A DNA stretch of 64,000 nt from an uncultured Veillonella sp. (GCF_937981445.1 NZ_CALJON010000008.1:185520-249519), one strand, 5' to 3'; numbered from the stretch's first letter, positions 1-8,449 are shown. The notes: a model not told the origin generated them from the letters alone. Made by a program: numbers and translations.

Positions 1-248
1 CAGATAAACTCATCCGCATCAGTGATCGTGCTTCCGTAGTTAATTTATTAATCGGCCTTGACGGTTACACCATATCTAGCGGTATTATGCCGAGCTATTT
101 GCAAGGTGATGTACTCATTGCCATCCCCCTTGATTATGATGAGACCATTACGATTGGCTATGTACAATTAAAAAATCAGAGTTTATCGGAATTAGCCTCC
201 ATTTATATTGAAGCATTAAAATCCTACGAAAAAGAAATTACATCATAA
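1..248 (+). CDS. LysR-family transcriptional regulator, C-terminal fragment
   Basis: The window opens inside a reading frame that ends with TAA at 246-248; about 81 residues are visible. The end of the frame, with GIMPSYLQGDVLIAIPLD followed by a TITIGYVQ strand and a terminal helix, resembles the end of the effector-binding domain of LysR-type regulators, which bind DNA through an N-terminal winged helix that is off the left edge here. It runs in the same direction as the LysE-type exporter at 601, and LysR genes often control a neighbouring exporter, so it may regulate that gene; this is inference. The family assignment rests only on the C-terminal part. Confidence 0.55.
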   Translation, partial: DKLIRISDRASVVNLLIGLDGYTISSGIMPSYLQGDVLIAIPLDYDETITIGYVQLKNQSLSELASIYIEALKSYEKEITS

Positions 249-260
249 GGTCATATCTTT

Positions 261-349
261 AGTAAAGCTAACAATATTAGTAAAACTAGTGAAATTACTG
301 AAATTAGTGAAACTAGTGAAATTAACAAAACTATCAAAATTAGTAAGCT
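261..349. repeat. 9-bp degenerate tandem repeat
   Basis: Starting 13 bases after the LysR stop, about ten 9-bp units follow one another in register, for example AGTAAAACT, AGTGAAATT, ACTGAAATT, AGTGAAACT, AGTGAAATT. The array fills most of the non-coding stretch before the terminator hairpin at 454. No gene was seen between 249 and 600. Confidence 0.75.
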
Positions 350-453
350 AGTAATTGTACTAAAATTTATAAAATCATACTATTATAATACACTTACAAC
401 CTTTAACATCTTAAACACTATCTTTATATCTTAAACTCTAAATGAGTATATAA

Positions 454-491
454 AAGCCATCCATAGTTTAAAACTATGGATGGCTTAATTT
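454..491 (+). terminator. Rho-independent terminator
   Basis: Perfect 16-bp inverted repeat: AAGCCATCCATAGTTT at 454-469 and its complement at 471-486, followed by AATTTTA. It probably ends the LysR transcript, which would make the exporter at 601 a separate transcription unit. Confidence 0.75.
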
Positions 492-600
492 TATATGTAT
501 TACCTATCTTAGGATATTTTATTGTATGATAAGCGCAACACAAATTTTCTTATCAAATATACAACTACTATCTATTTACTTCATCTCCTAAGGAGGTCCT

Positions 601-1182
601 ATGTCACTTTATATACTAAGCAATTATCTACTGTACTGTATTATTAATGCCTTTACGCCAGGTCCTGACAATATTCTAGCCCTAAACACGACCAATATAT
701 ATGGTTGGTCAAAAGGGAAACCTTTATTCTTTGGCATTTTTGCCGGTTATTTTGCTGTACAAATCATAAGTGGACTGTTCGTTTTCTTTTTAGGCACTAC
801 CTCCCCTGAGCTTCTTACTATCATCAAATATATGGGCATCGCCTATATTCTTTGGCTCGCTTATACTATTGCTACCAGTACACCGGCTACTACCACTGAA
901 ACGCATAAAGCCTCATTTCTTAAAGGCTTTTTGTTACAATTCGTAAATGTAAAAATCTACATCTTTGGTATCACGGCCTTAACAGGCTACATCACGCCAT
1001 ATACAAATCATATGACCTGGATTTTAGCAGCCAACTTATGTATTGCTACCATTGGTTGTATCGCCACTAGCTCTTGGATTGCCGCGGGACTCGCCTTGCA
1101 GCGCGTCTATAATCGTCACTTTCGCCTTATTAATAGTATCTTAGCCCTAACATTATTAGAATGTGTCTACAGCATGTGGTAA
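601..1182 (+). CDS. LysE/RhtB-family amino acid exporter
   Basis: A 193-residue, strongly hydrophobic protein with about six predicted membrane segments. Near the N-terminus is TPGPDN (residues 19-24), the hallmark motif of the LysE/RhtB superfamily, whose members export amino acids or related metabolites across the inner membrane. Length is close to the usual 200 or so residues. The start is fixed by a strong AAGGAGG a few bases upstream. A LysR-type gene lies upstream on the same strand and could be its regulator. The substrate cannot be read from the sequence. Confidence 0.85.
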   Translation: MSLYILSNYLLYCIINAFTPGPDNILALNTTNIYGWSKGKPLFFGIFAGYFAVQIISGLFVFFLGTTSPELLTIIKYMGIAYILWLAYTIATSTPATTTETHKASFLKGFLLQFVNVKIYIFGITALTGYITPYTNHMTWILAANLCIATIGCIATSSWIAAGLALQRVYNRHFRLINSILALTLLECVYSMW

Positions 1183-1331
1183 ATCAAGCGCGCACTTAGA
1201 ACTCATAGGAATGTAAAGTTAACGCCCTACATATAAATATAAAACCCTTTATATATAATTATAAAATCCTCCATATCTAAATATAAAAACCCCTAAATAA
1301 AAAACTCCCAAATAAAAGAGTCTCTAAATAT

Positions 1332-1397
1332 AAAAAACCTCAGACCAGACATATACATAAGACAAACAATCTTATATATGCTAACTGAGGTTTTTTT
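1332..1397. terminator. Bidirectional terminator between the LysE-type gene and gyrA
   Basis: AAAAAACCTCAG at 1332-1343 pairs with CTGAGGTTTTTT at 1385-1396. The A-run and T-run on the two arms allow it to end both the plus-strand exporter and the minus-strand gyrA. An inner ATATACATAAG/CTTATATATG hairpin extends the structure. The stretch 1183-1331 is an AT-rich imperfect repeat containing ATATAAAA and no gene. Confidence 0.8.
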
Positions 1398-1424
1398 AAT
1401 TAACGAATGTAAAACTTAAATCGC

Positions 1425-3896
1425 TTACGCTTCGTCTTCGTTTTCTAATTCTGATTTAGCAATAATAGCTACAGAAGCTACTTTGTCATCACCATCAAGA
1501 CTTTGAAGTTTAACGCCCGATATAGCCTTGCCCTTCTTAACAGCAATATCTTTCATATCAAAGCGAATAATCTTGCCTTGTTCTGAAATTAACATCACTT
1601 CATCATCGTCAGTTACGATTTCAACGGCTACTACATCACCAGTTTTATCAGTAATGCGGAAGTTTTTTGTCCCTTTACCGCCACGTTTTTGAAGTGTATA
1701 GGCATCTTCACTATTGCGTTTACCAAAGCCTTCTTCACTAATAGTGAAGACTTGGCATACTTCGCCAGTACCATTAATAATGCCCGCACCAACAACTTCG
1801 TCACCGCTATTTAACTTAATGCCACGAACGCCTTGTGCGGAGCGCTTCATGAGACGCGCATCTTCTTCGCTAAAGCGAATCGCCATCCCCTTACGAGTAC
1901 CGATGAGAACTTCTTGACCACCTTCTGTAATACATACAGAAATAAGTCTATCTTCATCGCCAAGAGAAATTGCATTAAGACCACTACGACGAATATTGCG
2001 ATATTCTTCAATAGATGTACGTTTTACTACGCCATGTTTAGTTACCATGAAGAGATTCAAATCATGATTTACTGTTTCCATATCAATCATGGTGGTCACA
2101 GCTTCACCTACATTAAGCGGCAATACATTAATTATCGCCGTTCCTCGTGAATTGCGACTGGATGCTTCTGGTACTTCATAGCCTTTTAAGCGATACGCAC
2201 GGCCTGCTGTAGTAAAGAACAATAAGGTATTATGAGTGCGAACATGTAAAATTTGAACTACATAATCGTCCTCTTTAGTCTTCATACCTACAACACCAAC
2301 GCCACCTTTATGTTGATTGCGATATACATTGGCATTCATGCGTTTAATATAGCCTTGACGAGTCAATGTAATTACCATTTCTTCATCGGCAATTAAATCT
2401 TCCACATCAAGATCTGATGTATCAATGGTAATTTCACTGCGACGCTCATCACCATATTTATGTTTCATATCAGTCAATTCTTCTTTAATAATGCCGCGTT
2501 GACGTTCTTCACTAGCAAGAATGGCTTTCAAATCAGCAATAAGAAGTTCTAACTGTTTGTATTCTTCTTCGATTTTTTCTCGTTCTAAACCGGTTAGACG
2601 GCGTAAACGCATATCGAGAATCGCTACGGCTTGTTTTTCAGTAAGGCCAAATTTGCTAATCAATGCATTCTTCGCAATTTCATCAGTTTCAGATGCACGA
2701 ATGGTGGCAATAACTTCATCAATATGATCAAGCGCAATTAATAAGCCTTCTAAAATATGAGCACGTGCTTCCGCCTTAGCCAATTCAAACTGCGTACGAC
2801 GCACGATAACGCCTAAACGATGGTTTAAATAGTGAGATAGCACTTCTTTTAAAGTCAACACTTTAGGATGACCATCTACAAGGGCCAGCATAATCACGCC
2901 GAAAGACTCTTGTAATTGCGTGTGCTTATATAATTTATTAAGAACAATATCAGGCTGCACATCGGCACGCAATTCTACTACAATGCGCATACCACGGCGG
3001 TCCGATTCATCGCGAAGAGCGGTAATGCCATCAATGACTTTATCGCGACTAAGCTCAGCAATGGATTCGATAACGCGCGCCTTATTGACTTGATAAGGGA
3101 TTTCAGTCACTACAATGCGATGTTTCCCCTTGTTCATTTCTTCAATAGTAGCGCGAGCACGCATTTTTATGCTGCCACGACCAGTGCTATAGGCTTTTTT
3201 AATGCCTTCGCGACCTAAAATCATAGCCCCGGTTGGGAAGTCTGGGCCCTTAATAGCCGTCATCAATTCTTCTGTAGTAACCTCAGGATTATCAATGAGC
3301 ATGATAAGACCATCAGCTACTTCATTAAGATTATGCGGTGGAATATTGGTCGCCATCCCTACGGCAATACCGGACGAACCGTTAATAAGTAGATTTGGAA
3401 TCTTAGCAGGAAGCACCGTAGGCTCTTGCAAGGACTCATCATAGTTAGCCATAAAATCAACTGTATTTTTGTCAATATCAGCTAACATTTCCGTAGTGAT
3501 CTTAGCCATGCGCACTTCTGTGTAACGCATTGCCGCAGCCGAATCACCGTCAATGGAACCAAAGTTACCATGACCATCAACCAATAGATAGCGCGTATTA
3601 AAATCTTGCGCTAAGCGAACCGTCGCATCATATACGGAACTATCACCATGTGGATGATATTTACCAAGTACATCGCCGACAATACGCGCTGACTTTTTAT
3701 ATGGTTTGTTAGGCGTCATGCCTGTTTCGTGCATAGCATATAAAATACGACGATGCACTGGTTTTAGACCATCCCTAACATCTGGTAAGGCACGCATAAC
3801 AATTACACTCATAGCATAATCGATATAGGAGCTCTTCATTTCTTTATCAATCTGGACGGGCTCAATTTTCCCGTGACTCCAGGTCGTTTCCTCCAC
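1425..3896 (-). CDS. gyrA: DNA gyrase subunit A
   Basis: An 823-residue GyrA, the breakage-reunion subunit that works with GyrB to introduce negative supercoils. The winged-helix/tower region is followed by the catalytic tyrosine in AAMRYTEVRM (Tyr125, equivalent to E. coli Tyr122). The C-terminal beta-pinwheel carries a GyrA-box-like QKRGGKG at 736-742, typical of true gyrase rather than topoisomerase IV. In the quinolone-resistance region HPHGDSSVYD, the E. coli Ser83 and Asp87 equivalents are Ser86 and Asp90, the usual susceptible residues. The start is GTG, preceded by GAGGTGA. The gene stands about 35 kb from gyrB rather than next to it. Confidence 0.97.
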   Translation of the reverse strand: MEETTWSHGKIEPVQIDKEMKSSYIDYAMSVIVMRALPDVRDGLKPVHRRILYAMHETGMTPNKPYKKSARIVGDVLGKYHPHGDSSVYDATVRLAQDFNTRYLLVDGHGNFGSIDGDSAAAMRYTEVRMAKITTEMLADIDKNTVDFMANYDESLQEPTVLPAKIPNLLINGSSGIAVGMATNIPPHNLNEVADGLIMLIDNPEVTTEELMTAIKGPDFPTGAMILGREGIKKAYSTGRGSIKMRARATIEEMNKGKHRIVVTEIPYQVNKARVIESIAELSRDKVIDGITALRDESDRRGMRIVVELRADVQPDIVLNKLYKHTQLQESFGVIMLALVDGHPKVLTLKEVLSHYLNHRLGVIVRRTQFELAKAEARAHILEGLLIALDHIDEVIATIRASETDEIAKNALISKFGLTEKQAVAILDMRLRRLTGLEREKIEEEYKQLELLIADLKAILASEERQRGIIKEELTDMKHKYGDERRSEITIDTSDLDVEDLIADEEMVITLTRQGYIKRMNANVYRNQHKGGVGVVGMKTKEDDYVVQILHVRTHNTLLFFTTAGRAYRLKGYEVPEASSRNSRGTAIINVLPLNVGEAVTTMIDMETVNHDLNLFMVTKHGVVKRTSIEEYRNIRRSGLNAISLGDEDRLISVCITEGGQEVLIGTRKGMAIRFSEEDARLMKRSAQGVRGIKLNSGDEVVGAGIINGTGEVCQVFTISEEGFGKRNSEDAYTLQKRGGKGTKNFRITDKTGDVVAVEIVTDDDEVMLISEQGKIIRFDMKDIAVKKGKAISGVKLQSLDGDDKVASVAIIAKSELENEDEA

Positions 3897-4110
3897 AGTC
3901 TCACCTCATTTAACAATACAACATGTACGATTTTTTGGAATTTTACCAACTTATATTATATCATTTTTACCTATATATTGCTACTTTTCAGGGATTTATA
4001 CTTTTCCTCTACAGGCCTAAATCATAAAATAAAAATAAACTCTAATTCGCCTTAGGCAGAACGACTTAAGTCCATATTTCTAGCAAAACTACTTACATTA
4101 GTCCCCCAAA

Positions 4111-4265
4111 CTAACGTGGCCAACACATAATAACTAGGACTCCCATTAAGGCAATAAGACCGCCTATTAAATCGGCCATATCAGGTATTACTTTATCTAC
4201 CTGCCGCCACCAATCTCAAACAGACCAGCCATAAGAAAACCTGCTAACGATTTTACTAGGTCCAT
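4111..4265 (-). pseudogene. Deletion remnant of a UPF0060/YnfA-type small membrane protein gene
   Basis: Reading from 4265 on the minus strand, an AAAAGGAG ribosome site precedes an ATG that encodes MDLVKSLAGFLMAGLFEIGG, the typical start of UPF0060 (YnfA) proteins, and the frame then hits TAG. A second frame continues directly as VDKVIPDMADLIGGLIALMG then VLVIMCWPR and stop, the typical UPF0060 C-terminus. Intact family members are about 108 residues. The roughly 60 central residues are missing and the two ends are out of frame, so this reads as an internal deletion. The rest of 3897-4339 holds no other gene that I can see. Confidence 0.8.
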
Positions 4266-4339
4266 GGTCAACTCCTTTTCTACTAAGCCTATCACCACAA
4301 TCTATTTCGTTCGTCTCAATTTATTTCTATCGCCTCGAG

Positions 4340-5587
4340 CTATTTCATCGTGGAATCTAGGCGATTCATACGAAAATCTTCTACGACTTGCATAAAGTCT
4401 TCATTGTGAATGGGATTAAATGTGGTGCCATATAAATGGCTCGAGCAATCACAATCACTACAACCAAAACCTTTAATCTCCCACTGCGCAATGCCTTTCA
4501 TAGCGGCACTCATTTCACATTCTAAATCAGCGCTACTGCGAACTGGCAAAGCCGCCACTACATCACAATGGGATCTAAAATAGTCTAAATGCCAATGCAA
4601 GTTCTTGCGCTTCCGTTTGTGTCGCTCTAATCGCTTAGTTAAATTAGCCTTAGCCGATCCTACATAGGTGTAATACCCTTTTTGAAAATGCATAAGCCCT
4701 TTACTTCCGATTTCAAGCTCTATATCTTCTGGCAATTCTAATACTACAAAATAGTCCCCTCGATCTTGTCCTTCCTGTGCCACCACCTCATGTTTATACA
4801 CACATTGTCGCACCACCTTAGGCATAGTAAACTCTTCCGTCCATGCCACGGCCACAGCCTTCCAATCCAGTACAGGTGCCACCTCTTTAAAAGTCGTTGC
4901 AAAGGCCAAATCCGTATGATAATCAGGTAAAAACCAATGAGCTCTCGACCATTGTACCAAAAACAAAATCCCCGTTCTATACCCGTCTTCGCGAAGGCTA
5001 GCTAAATGTAATAAATGCTTGCGCCCTCGCTCTGTAATAGCATCAGGAAACATGGCCCCTTCAGTACTAAACAAGGTGCAGGATTTAACTTCTAATAAGA
5101 AATCCTCTCCGGCCTCATTAGTTAACAATAAATCAAAGCGACTATGACCTACTGTATATTCTCTTCGCACCACATGCCACTCTTCCCAACCGGGAATCTG
5201 CTTTTCATCGATTAAATAGGCTGCCACATCATTGCTATAATTTGTATCTAACATAATGGGCACGCCATCACGTTCAATACCAATGACGCGAAACTTAGTT
5301 TTGGAGCCTGCTTTTGCATGTGGCACAATATACATAACAACACCAGGAAATAATAGCTCCCACATGCGTCCCGGATTCGGCAAATGGGCTGCCACCACCT
5401 GCCCCTGCTCTACAGGCATGCCAAGCGCTACCGACGGGTCCCGCTGTTGCATGGCCACCTCTGTGGCATCATGATTATCTATTAATGATTTCTGCTCCCC
5501 ATCACTACATAATGCCACCTTTACCACAAAGCGATTGGGACGCTCTACAAATTTAGCTTTTATAATTTCCTTATATAATCGTTCCAT
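4340..5587 (-). CDS. sfsA: SfsA nuclease-like protein fused to a GIY-YIG (DUF123) domain
   Basis: 415 residues, against about 230 for ordinary SfsA. The first ~240 residues are SfsA-like: an OB-like start with AAHLPNPGRMWELL, then the PD-(D/E)XK-type core with SRFDLLLTN, FLLEVKSCTL and FPDAITERGRKHL. SfsA was first linked to maltose metabolism and is now regarded as a probable nucleic-acid nuclease. From about residue 275 there is a DUF123/GIY-YIG module: GYYTYVGSAKANLTKRLERH, HWHLDYF and a Cys-rich GCSDCDCSSHL. The two parts are one uninterrupted frame. The upstream ribosome site (AGAAAGAG) is weak. Domain calls are from motifs only. Confidence 0.85.
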   Translation of the reverse strand: MERLYKEIIKAKFVERPNRFVVKVALCSDGEQKSLIDNHDATEVAMQQRDPSVALGMPVEQGQVVAAHLPNPGRMWELLFPGVVMYIVPHAKAGSKTKFRVIGIERDGVPIMLDTNYSNDVAAYLIDEKQIPGWEEWHVVRREYTVGHSRFDLLLTNEAGEDFLLEVKSCTLFSTEGAMFPDAITERGRKHLLHLASLREDGYRTGILFLVQWSRAHWFLPDYHTDLAFATTFKEVAPVLDWKAVAVAWTEEFTMPKVVRQCVYKHEVVAQEGQDRGDYFVVLELPEDIELEIGSKGLMHFQKGYYTYVGSAKANLTKRLERHKRKRKNLHWHLDYFRSHCDVVAALPVRSSADLECEMSAAMKGIAQWEIKGFGCSDCDCSSHLYGTTFNPIHNEDFMQVVEDFRMNRLDSTMK

Positions 5588-5978
5588 AGAAGCTCTTTCT
5601 TTATATTAATTTTGAAAACATTTGCCATTTATAATTACTTTTTGTAAAATTTGTATACAACTATATCTAAATTTTTGAAAATGTAGCACAGACTACATAC
5701 AATAGAAGATATTTTGTCTATAATGTAAACATAGTCAATCACATAGACCCAATGAAATTACATAATACATGCTATTTTAAGAGAAAACAGCCCTTGTATT
5801 ACTCAATCGTTTCATGACTAAAGTATTGACATACCATGTAATGCCCTCAGTGATACATCATTGCACGGGCATCATATATTCTAATTTAATTGTATGTAAT
5901 ATTGATTACATACCTCATTATACGTAGATTGTAAACTCTCGTAAAGGCGAGAGCGTCAAAAGGGAAAGGACGATTATT
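5588..5978. other. Divergent intergenic region upstream of the siroheme reductase gene
   Basis: This AT-rich gap separates the divergent sfsA fusion and the reductase-like gene, so promoters for both must lie here. It holds several palindromes: TTGTATACAA (5651-5660), ATGTAG-N6-CTACAT (5681-5698) and a 9-bp-arm repeat at 5892-5913. A CTCTCG/CGAGAG hairpin lies just before the AGGGAAAGGA ribosome site of the downstream gene. TATAAT occurs at 5719-5724 but without a convincing -35. No gene is visible. Confidence 0.5.
5892..5913. promoter_or_regulatory. Candidate operator palindrome
   Basis: GTATGTAAT and ATTACATAC form a perfect 9-bp inverted repeat with a 4-bp spacer, 66 bases upstream of the reductase start. 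Size and symmetry suit a dimeric regulator, for instance of the CRP/FNR type, but the half-site does not match the classic FNR core TTGAT. No regulator gene lies nearby. Confidence 0.45.
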
Positions 5979-6968
5979 ATGGCTCAAGTAGCAGGTAACT
6001 TACAACGAATTCGCAACGGTGAACGCCGTTATGCAATTACCCCTCGTATTCCAGGCGGCTTTGTACAACCCGCTTTACTTCAAAAAATTGCAGACGTAGC
6101 TAAAACATTTAAAGCTACCTTAAAAATCACTGGTGCACAACGCATCATGATTACTAATCTAAAAGCGGAAGATGTAGATAAAGCTTGGGACATGCTCGGT
6201 ATGACACCAGCATACACTACATCAAATCGCGTACGCAGCGTAAAATTCTGCCCTGGCACCACCTTCTGTAAACGCGCTAAACAAGACAGTGTCAGCTTAG
6301 GTATGAAATTAGATAAATTATATGTATCCCAAGAAATGCCTTCTAAAATGAAAATGGGCGTATCTGGCTGTCCTAACTCCTGTTCTGAAGCCATCACCAA
6401 AGATATTGGTGTTATTGGCACAGCTACAGGTTGGCAAGTATATGCCGGCGGTAGCGCTGGTGCTCATCCTCGCTTTGCAGACTTAATTGCTGAGGTAGAA
6501 ACAGAAGCCCAAGTATTAGCCTTAGTAGAACGCATGGTTACATACTATAAAGAGAATGCTCATATTGAACGCATAGGCGCATTCATTGACCGTATCGGCC
6601 TTGATACCTTTAAAGAAGCCGTTCTTGGCGAATTGGCAAATACAGATGCTACTACAGCAGAACCGATTGCTACACCTGCCTCCATTAGTACAGCTACGGC
6701 CACAGCAACAGAGCCAAAGGTAGCTTTACCAGGTGCCGGTAATCAAGCTCTTGGCTTATCTGTAGGGGCCCCTATTACAGCAGACTCTATTATTCGTGAA
6801 ATTATTGAAGTATATCCAAATACAATTCCTGTTCTTCAATCTATTGGCATGGGCTGTTTAGGTTGTCCATCGGCCACACAAGAACCTCTTTGGCAAGCTG
6901 CATCCATCCATGGCTTTGATGTAGATGAATTAGTAGGTCGTTTGGAAACAATTCGTAAAGGTGCGTAA
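5979..6968 (+). CDS. Single-domain sulfite/nitrite reductase-like siroheme protein with C-terminal DUF1858
   Basis: 329 residues. Residues 1-~215 form one nitrite/sulfite-reductase repeat: a ferredoxin-like half domain, then the [4Fe-4S]-siroheme ligand set C91-X5-C97 (CPGTTFC) and C131-X3-C135 (CPNSC). Proteins of this small size are dissimilatory-type or unassigned siroheme reductases. An Ala/Thr-rich linker (~220-255) leads to a DUF1858 domain of the kind found with hybrid-cluster proteins, with IGMGCLGC as its Cys pair. The ribosome site is AAAGGA. The unknown gene at 7082 follows on the same strand after a strong hairpin. Electron donor and substrate cannot be told from sequence; redox chemistry of sulfite, nitrite or a related oxyanion is the inference. 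Confidence 0.8.
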   Translation: MAQVAGNLQRIRNGERRYAITPRIPGGFVQPALLQKIADVAKTFKATLKITGAQRIMITNLKAEDVDKAWDMLGMTPAYTTSNRVRSVKFCPGTTFCKRAKQDSVSLGMKLDKLYVSQEMPSKMKMGVSGCPNSCSEAITKDIGVIGTATGWQVYAGGSAGAHPRFADLIAEVETEAQVLALVERMVTYYKENAHIERIGAFIDRIGLDTFKEAVLGELANTDATTAEPIATPASISTATATATEPKVALPGAGNQALGLSVGAPITADSIIREIIEVYPNTIPVLQSIGMGCLGCPSATQEPLWQAASIHGFDVDELVGRLETIRKGA

Positions 6969-7002
6969 ACCCTACTAATGTAAAGCACGTAATTAATGTG
7001 TT

Positions 7003-7029
7003 ACTAGATTAGCTATTAGCTAATCTAGT
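7003..7029 (+). promoter_or_regulatory. Perfect 12-bp intergenic hairpin
   Basis: ACTAGATTAGCT (7003-7014), loop ATT, then AGCTAATCTAGT (7018-7029). Partial pairing continues outwards. There is no T-run, so it is not a standard terminator. It lies between the siroheme protein and the next gene and could set a processing or stability boundary in a shared transcript. Confidence 0.5.
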
Positions 7030-7081
7030 AGATTACACAATGAGAGTTCTAGGATTTTAAATTTCACAAAAGGAGACTATC

Positions 7082-7738
7082 ATGTCAGCATTCTTGGGTC
7101 ATATTCATTTTTGGTTATATAAAAAAATTCGCCTTCTTATTGAACGGGAGCAGTTAATCTTACAAGAAGGGGAAAAACGCTTAGATGATTTAGCCACTGA
7201 ACTTCATAATACAGCGACTGATCTCTATGGTGCTCCCATTTCAGCAGATGAAAAATTAGAAGATATTATTGACCATGGCAATATTCATGGTTGGTTACAA
7301 GGTCAAATTGAAACTGCAAGCGTACGAGAAGGCACATTCATAAAAGACCTTTTAGACTGTGGTGGCACTGATGCTGAAGAGGCTATTTTAGCAGCCTTCA
7401 CTACACAAGGCACAGCTTGTGGCACCGTAGCCAAAGAGCAAGTCAATGAAATCCACCGTCCTCAAGAAATCTATCAAATCATGCAAGACTATTACCTCAA
7501 TGGTATGCCTTGCGATGGTGGCGACGATGTGTTACATGATACTGATGAGGCCTTTTCTTGGGAAGGAAGTCATAAAAATCAAGTAACAAATTGGGCAAAA
7601 TCTGGTGTCAATCAAGACTTCATGCGCCTAGCCTATCAAGCTTGGTTTAAGGCCTTTGTAAAGGCTGTTGATCCCGCTTATACCTTCGTCGTAGAACCAG
7701 CAGCAACAGCCCCAATTTATAAAATTGCAAAAGTATAA
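7082..7738 (+). CDS. Conserved-looking protein of unknown function
   Basis: 218 residues, soluble, acidic, with no signal peptide or membrane segment. I do not recognise a family. It begins MSAFLGHIHFWLYKKI, has a predicted helical first half, and carries three cysteines (C93, C113, C144) and two early histidines (H7, H9) that might bind a metal or thiol partner. The start is supported by AAAGGAG 7 bases upstream. It lies 113 bases after the siroheme/DUF1858 gene on the same strand, so a role alongside that redox protein is plausible but unproven. The sequence ends in a Pro/Ala-rich stretch. Confidence 0.7.
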   Translation: MSAFLGHIHFWLYKKIRLLIEREQLILQEGEKRLDDLATELHNTATDLYGAPISADEKLEDIIDHGNIHGWLQGQIETASVREGTFIKDLLDCGGTDAEEAILAAFTTQGTACGTVAKEQVNEIHRPQEIYQIMQDYYLNGMPCDGGDDVLHDTDEAFSWEGSHKNQVTNWAKSGVNQDFMRLAYQAWFKAFVKAVDPAYTFVVEPAATAPIYKIAKV

Positions 7739-7817
7739 AAATTACTAAAGCATCAAATTATCAAAGTTTAAAATTACTAAAGCATAAAAATTACCAAAGT
7801 ATAAAATTGTCAAAATT
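7739..7817. repeat. Short degenerate tandem repeat after the 7082 gene
   Basis: Directly after the stop codon, the motif AAATTACTAAAGCATAAA recurs about five times in decaying form (AAATTATCAAAGTTTA, AAATTACCAAAGTATAA and so on) with a period of about 16-18 bp. Not coding. Confidence 0.6.
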
Positions 7818-7832
7818 AATACTTCGCTCAAT

Positions 7833-7921
7833 GGTAACGATATTTACCTTGCCGGCAGAGAGAGGCTCGACTTTAGCTATTTTACCTTTCCCTTTTGGCT
7901 AAATCACTTCCCTGTCGGCAA
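7833..7921 (+). promoter_or_regulatory. Structured 5' leader of the cupin gene
   Basis: Three nested or adjacent stems can be drawn: GGTAA/TTACC (7833-7837 with 7844-7848), TTGCCGGCAG with CTGTCGGCAA (7849-7858 with 7912-7921, one G-U pair), and inside it TAGCT/GGCTA. The structure ends about ten bases before the AAAGGAGG ribosome site. It does not match a riboswitch class I know. It could be a regulatory leader, but this rests on hand folding only. Confidence 0.35.
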
Positions 7922-7944
7922 TCTATTATAAAAGGAGGATTCCT

Positions 7945-8235
7945 ATGGTTGGTATAGAAAAACAAGAATTAGGTTTATTATTTGACGGTCCTAATTTTAA
8001 AGTTGTAAAAAAAGCCGGCAAAGCTGGTGACACAGTAGAAAATCATAATCATCCAGAAGCACAGGTAGTCTTTACTGTCGTAAAAGGTAAAGTACGTGTA
8101 GAGCTCAATCAAGAAGAGCCTCATGTATTAGAACCTGGCACAGTACTTCAATTTAATGGTGATAATTATATTCAAGCAACCTTACTAGAAGATAGTGAGT
8201 TTATTGTAACCTTAATTACGAAACCAGAAGCATAG
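7945..8235 (+). CDS. Small cupin-fold protein
   Basis: A 96-residue single-domain cupin. The first cupin motif is recognisable: GDTVENHNHPEAQVVFTVVK, with the metal-binding HxH pair. The second motif (GTVLQFNGDNYIQA) has no histidine, so the metal site, if any, is incomplete compared with classical cupins. Such proteins range from small isomerases to ligand sensors, and the function here cannot be stated. The ribosome site AAAGGAGG is strong. It is the last plus-strand gene before a bidirectional terminator and may be transcribed with its own structured leader (7833-7921). Confidence 0.8.
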   Translation: MVGIEKQELGLLFDGPNFKVVKKAGKAGDTVENHNHPEAQVVFTVVKGKVRVELNQEEPHVLEPGTVLQFNGDNYIQATLLEDSEFIVTLITKPEA

Positions 8236-8385
8236 TTGCCCTGCTTTATCTATAATGGTTCATTTTATATTGGTTATCTTTATATAAGTGTATCCTTATA
8301 TGGATGTATCCTATATAAGATTATAGGTTCCAAATTAAGAGTTATAGAACCAAATTAATTCCTATTCATAATATCCAAAATATCC

Positions 8386-8424
8386 AAAAGAAAGGCCCCC
8401 TGCTAAAACAGGGGGCTTTTCTTT
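8386..8424. terminator. Bidirectional terminator
   Basis: AAAGAAAGGCCCCCTG and CAGGGGGCTTTTCTTT pair across a CTAAAA loop, GC-rich with flanking A and T runs. It sits between convergent genes (cupin on plus, OmpA-type on minus) and can serve both. Confidence 0.9.
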
Positions 8425-8449
8425 ATATGTATAGGCCTAGGACCTAATC

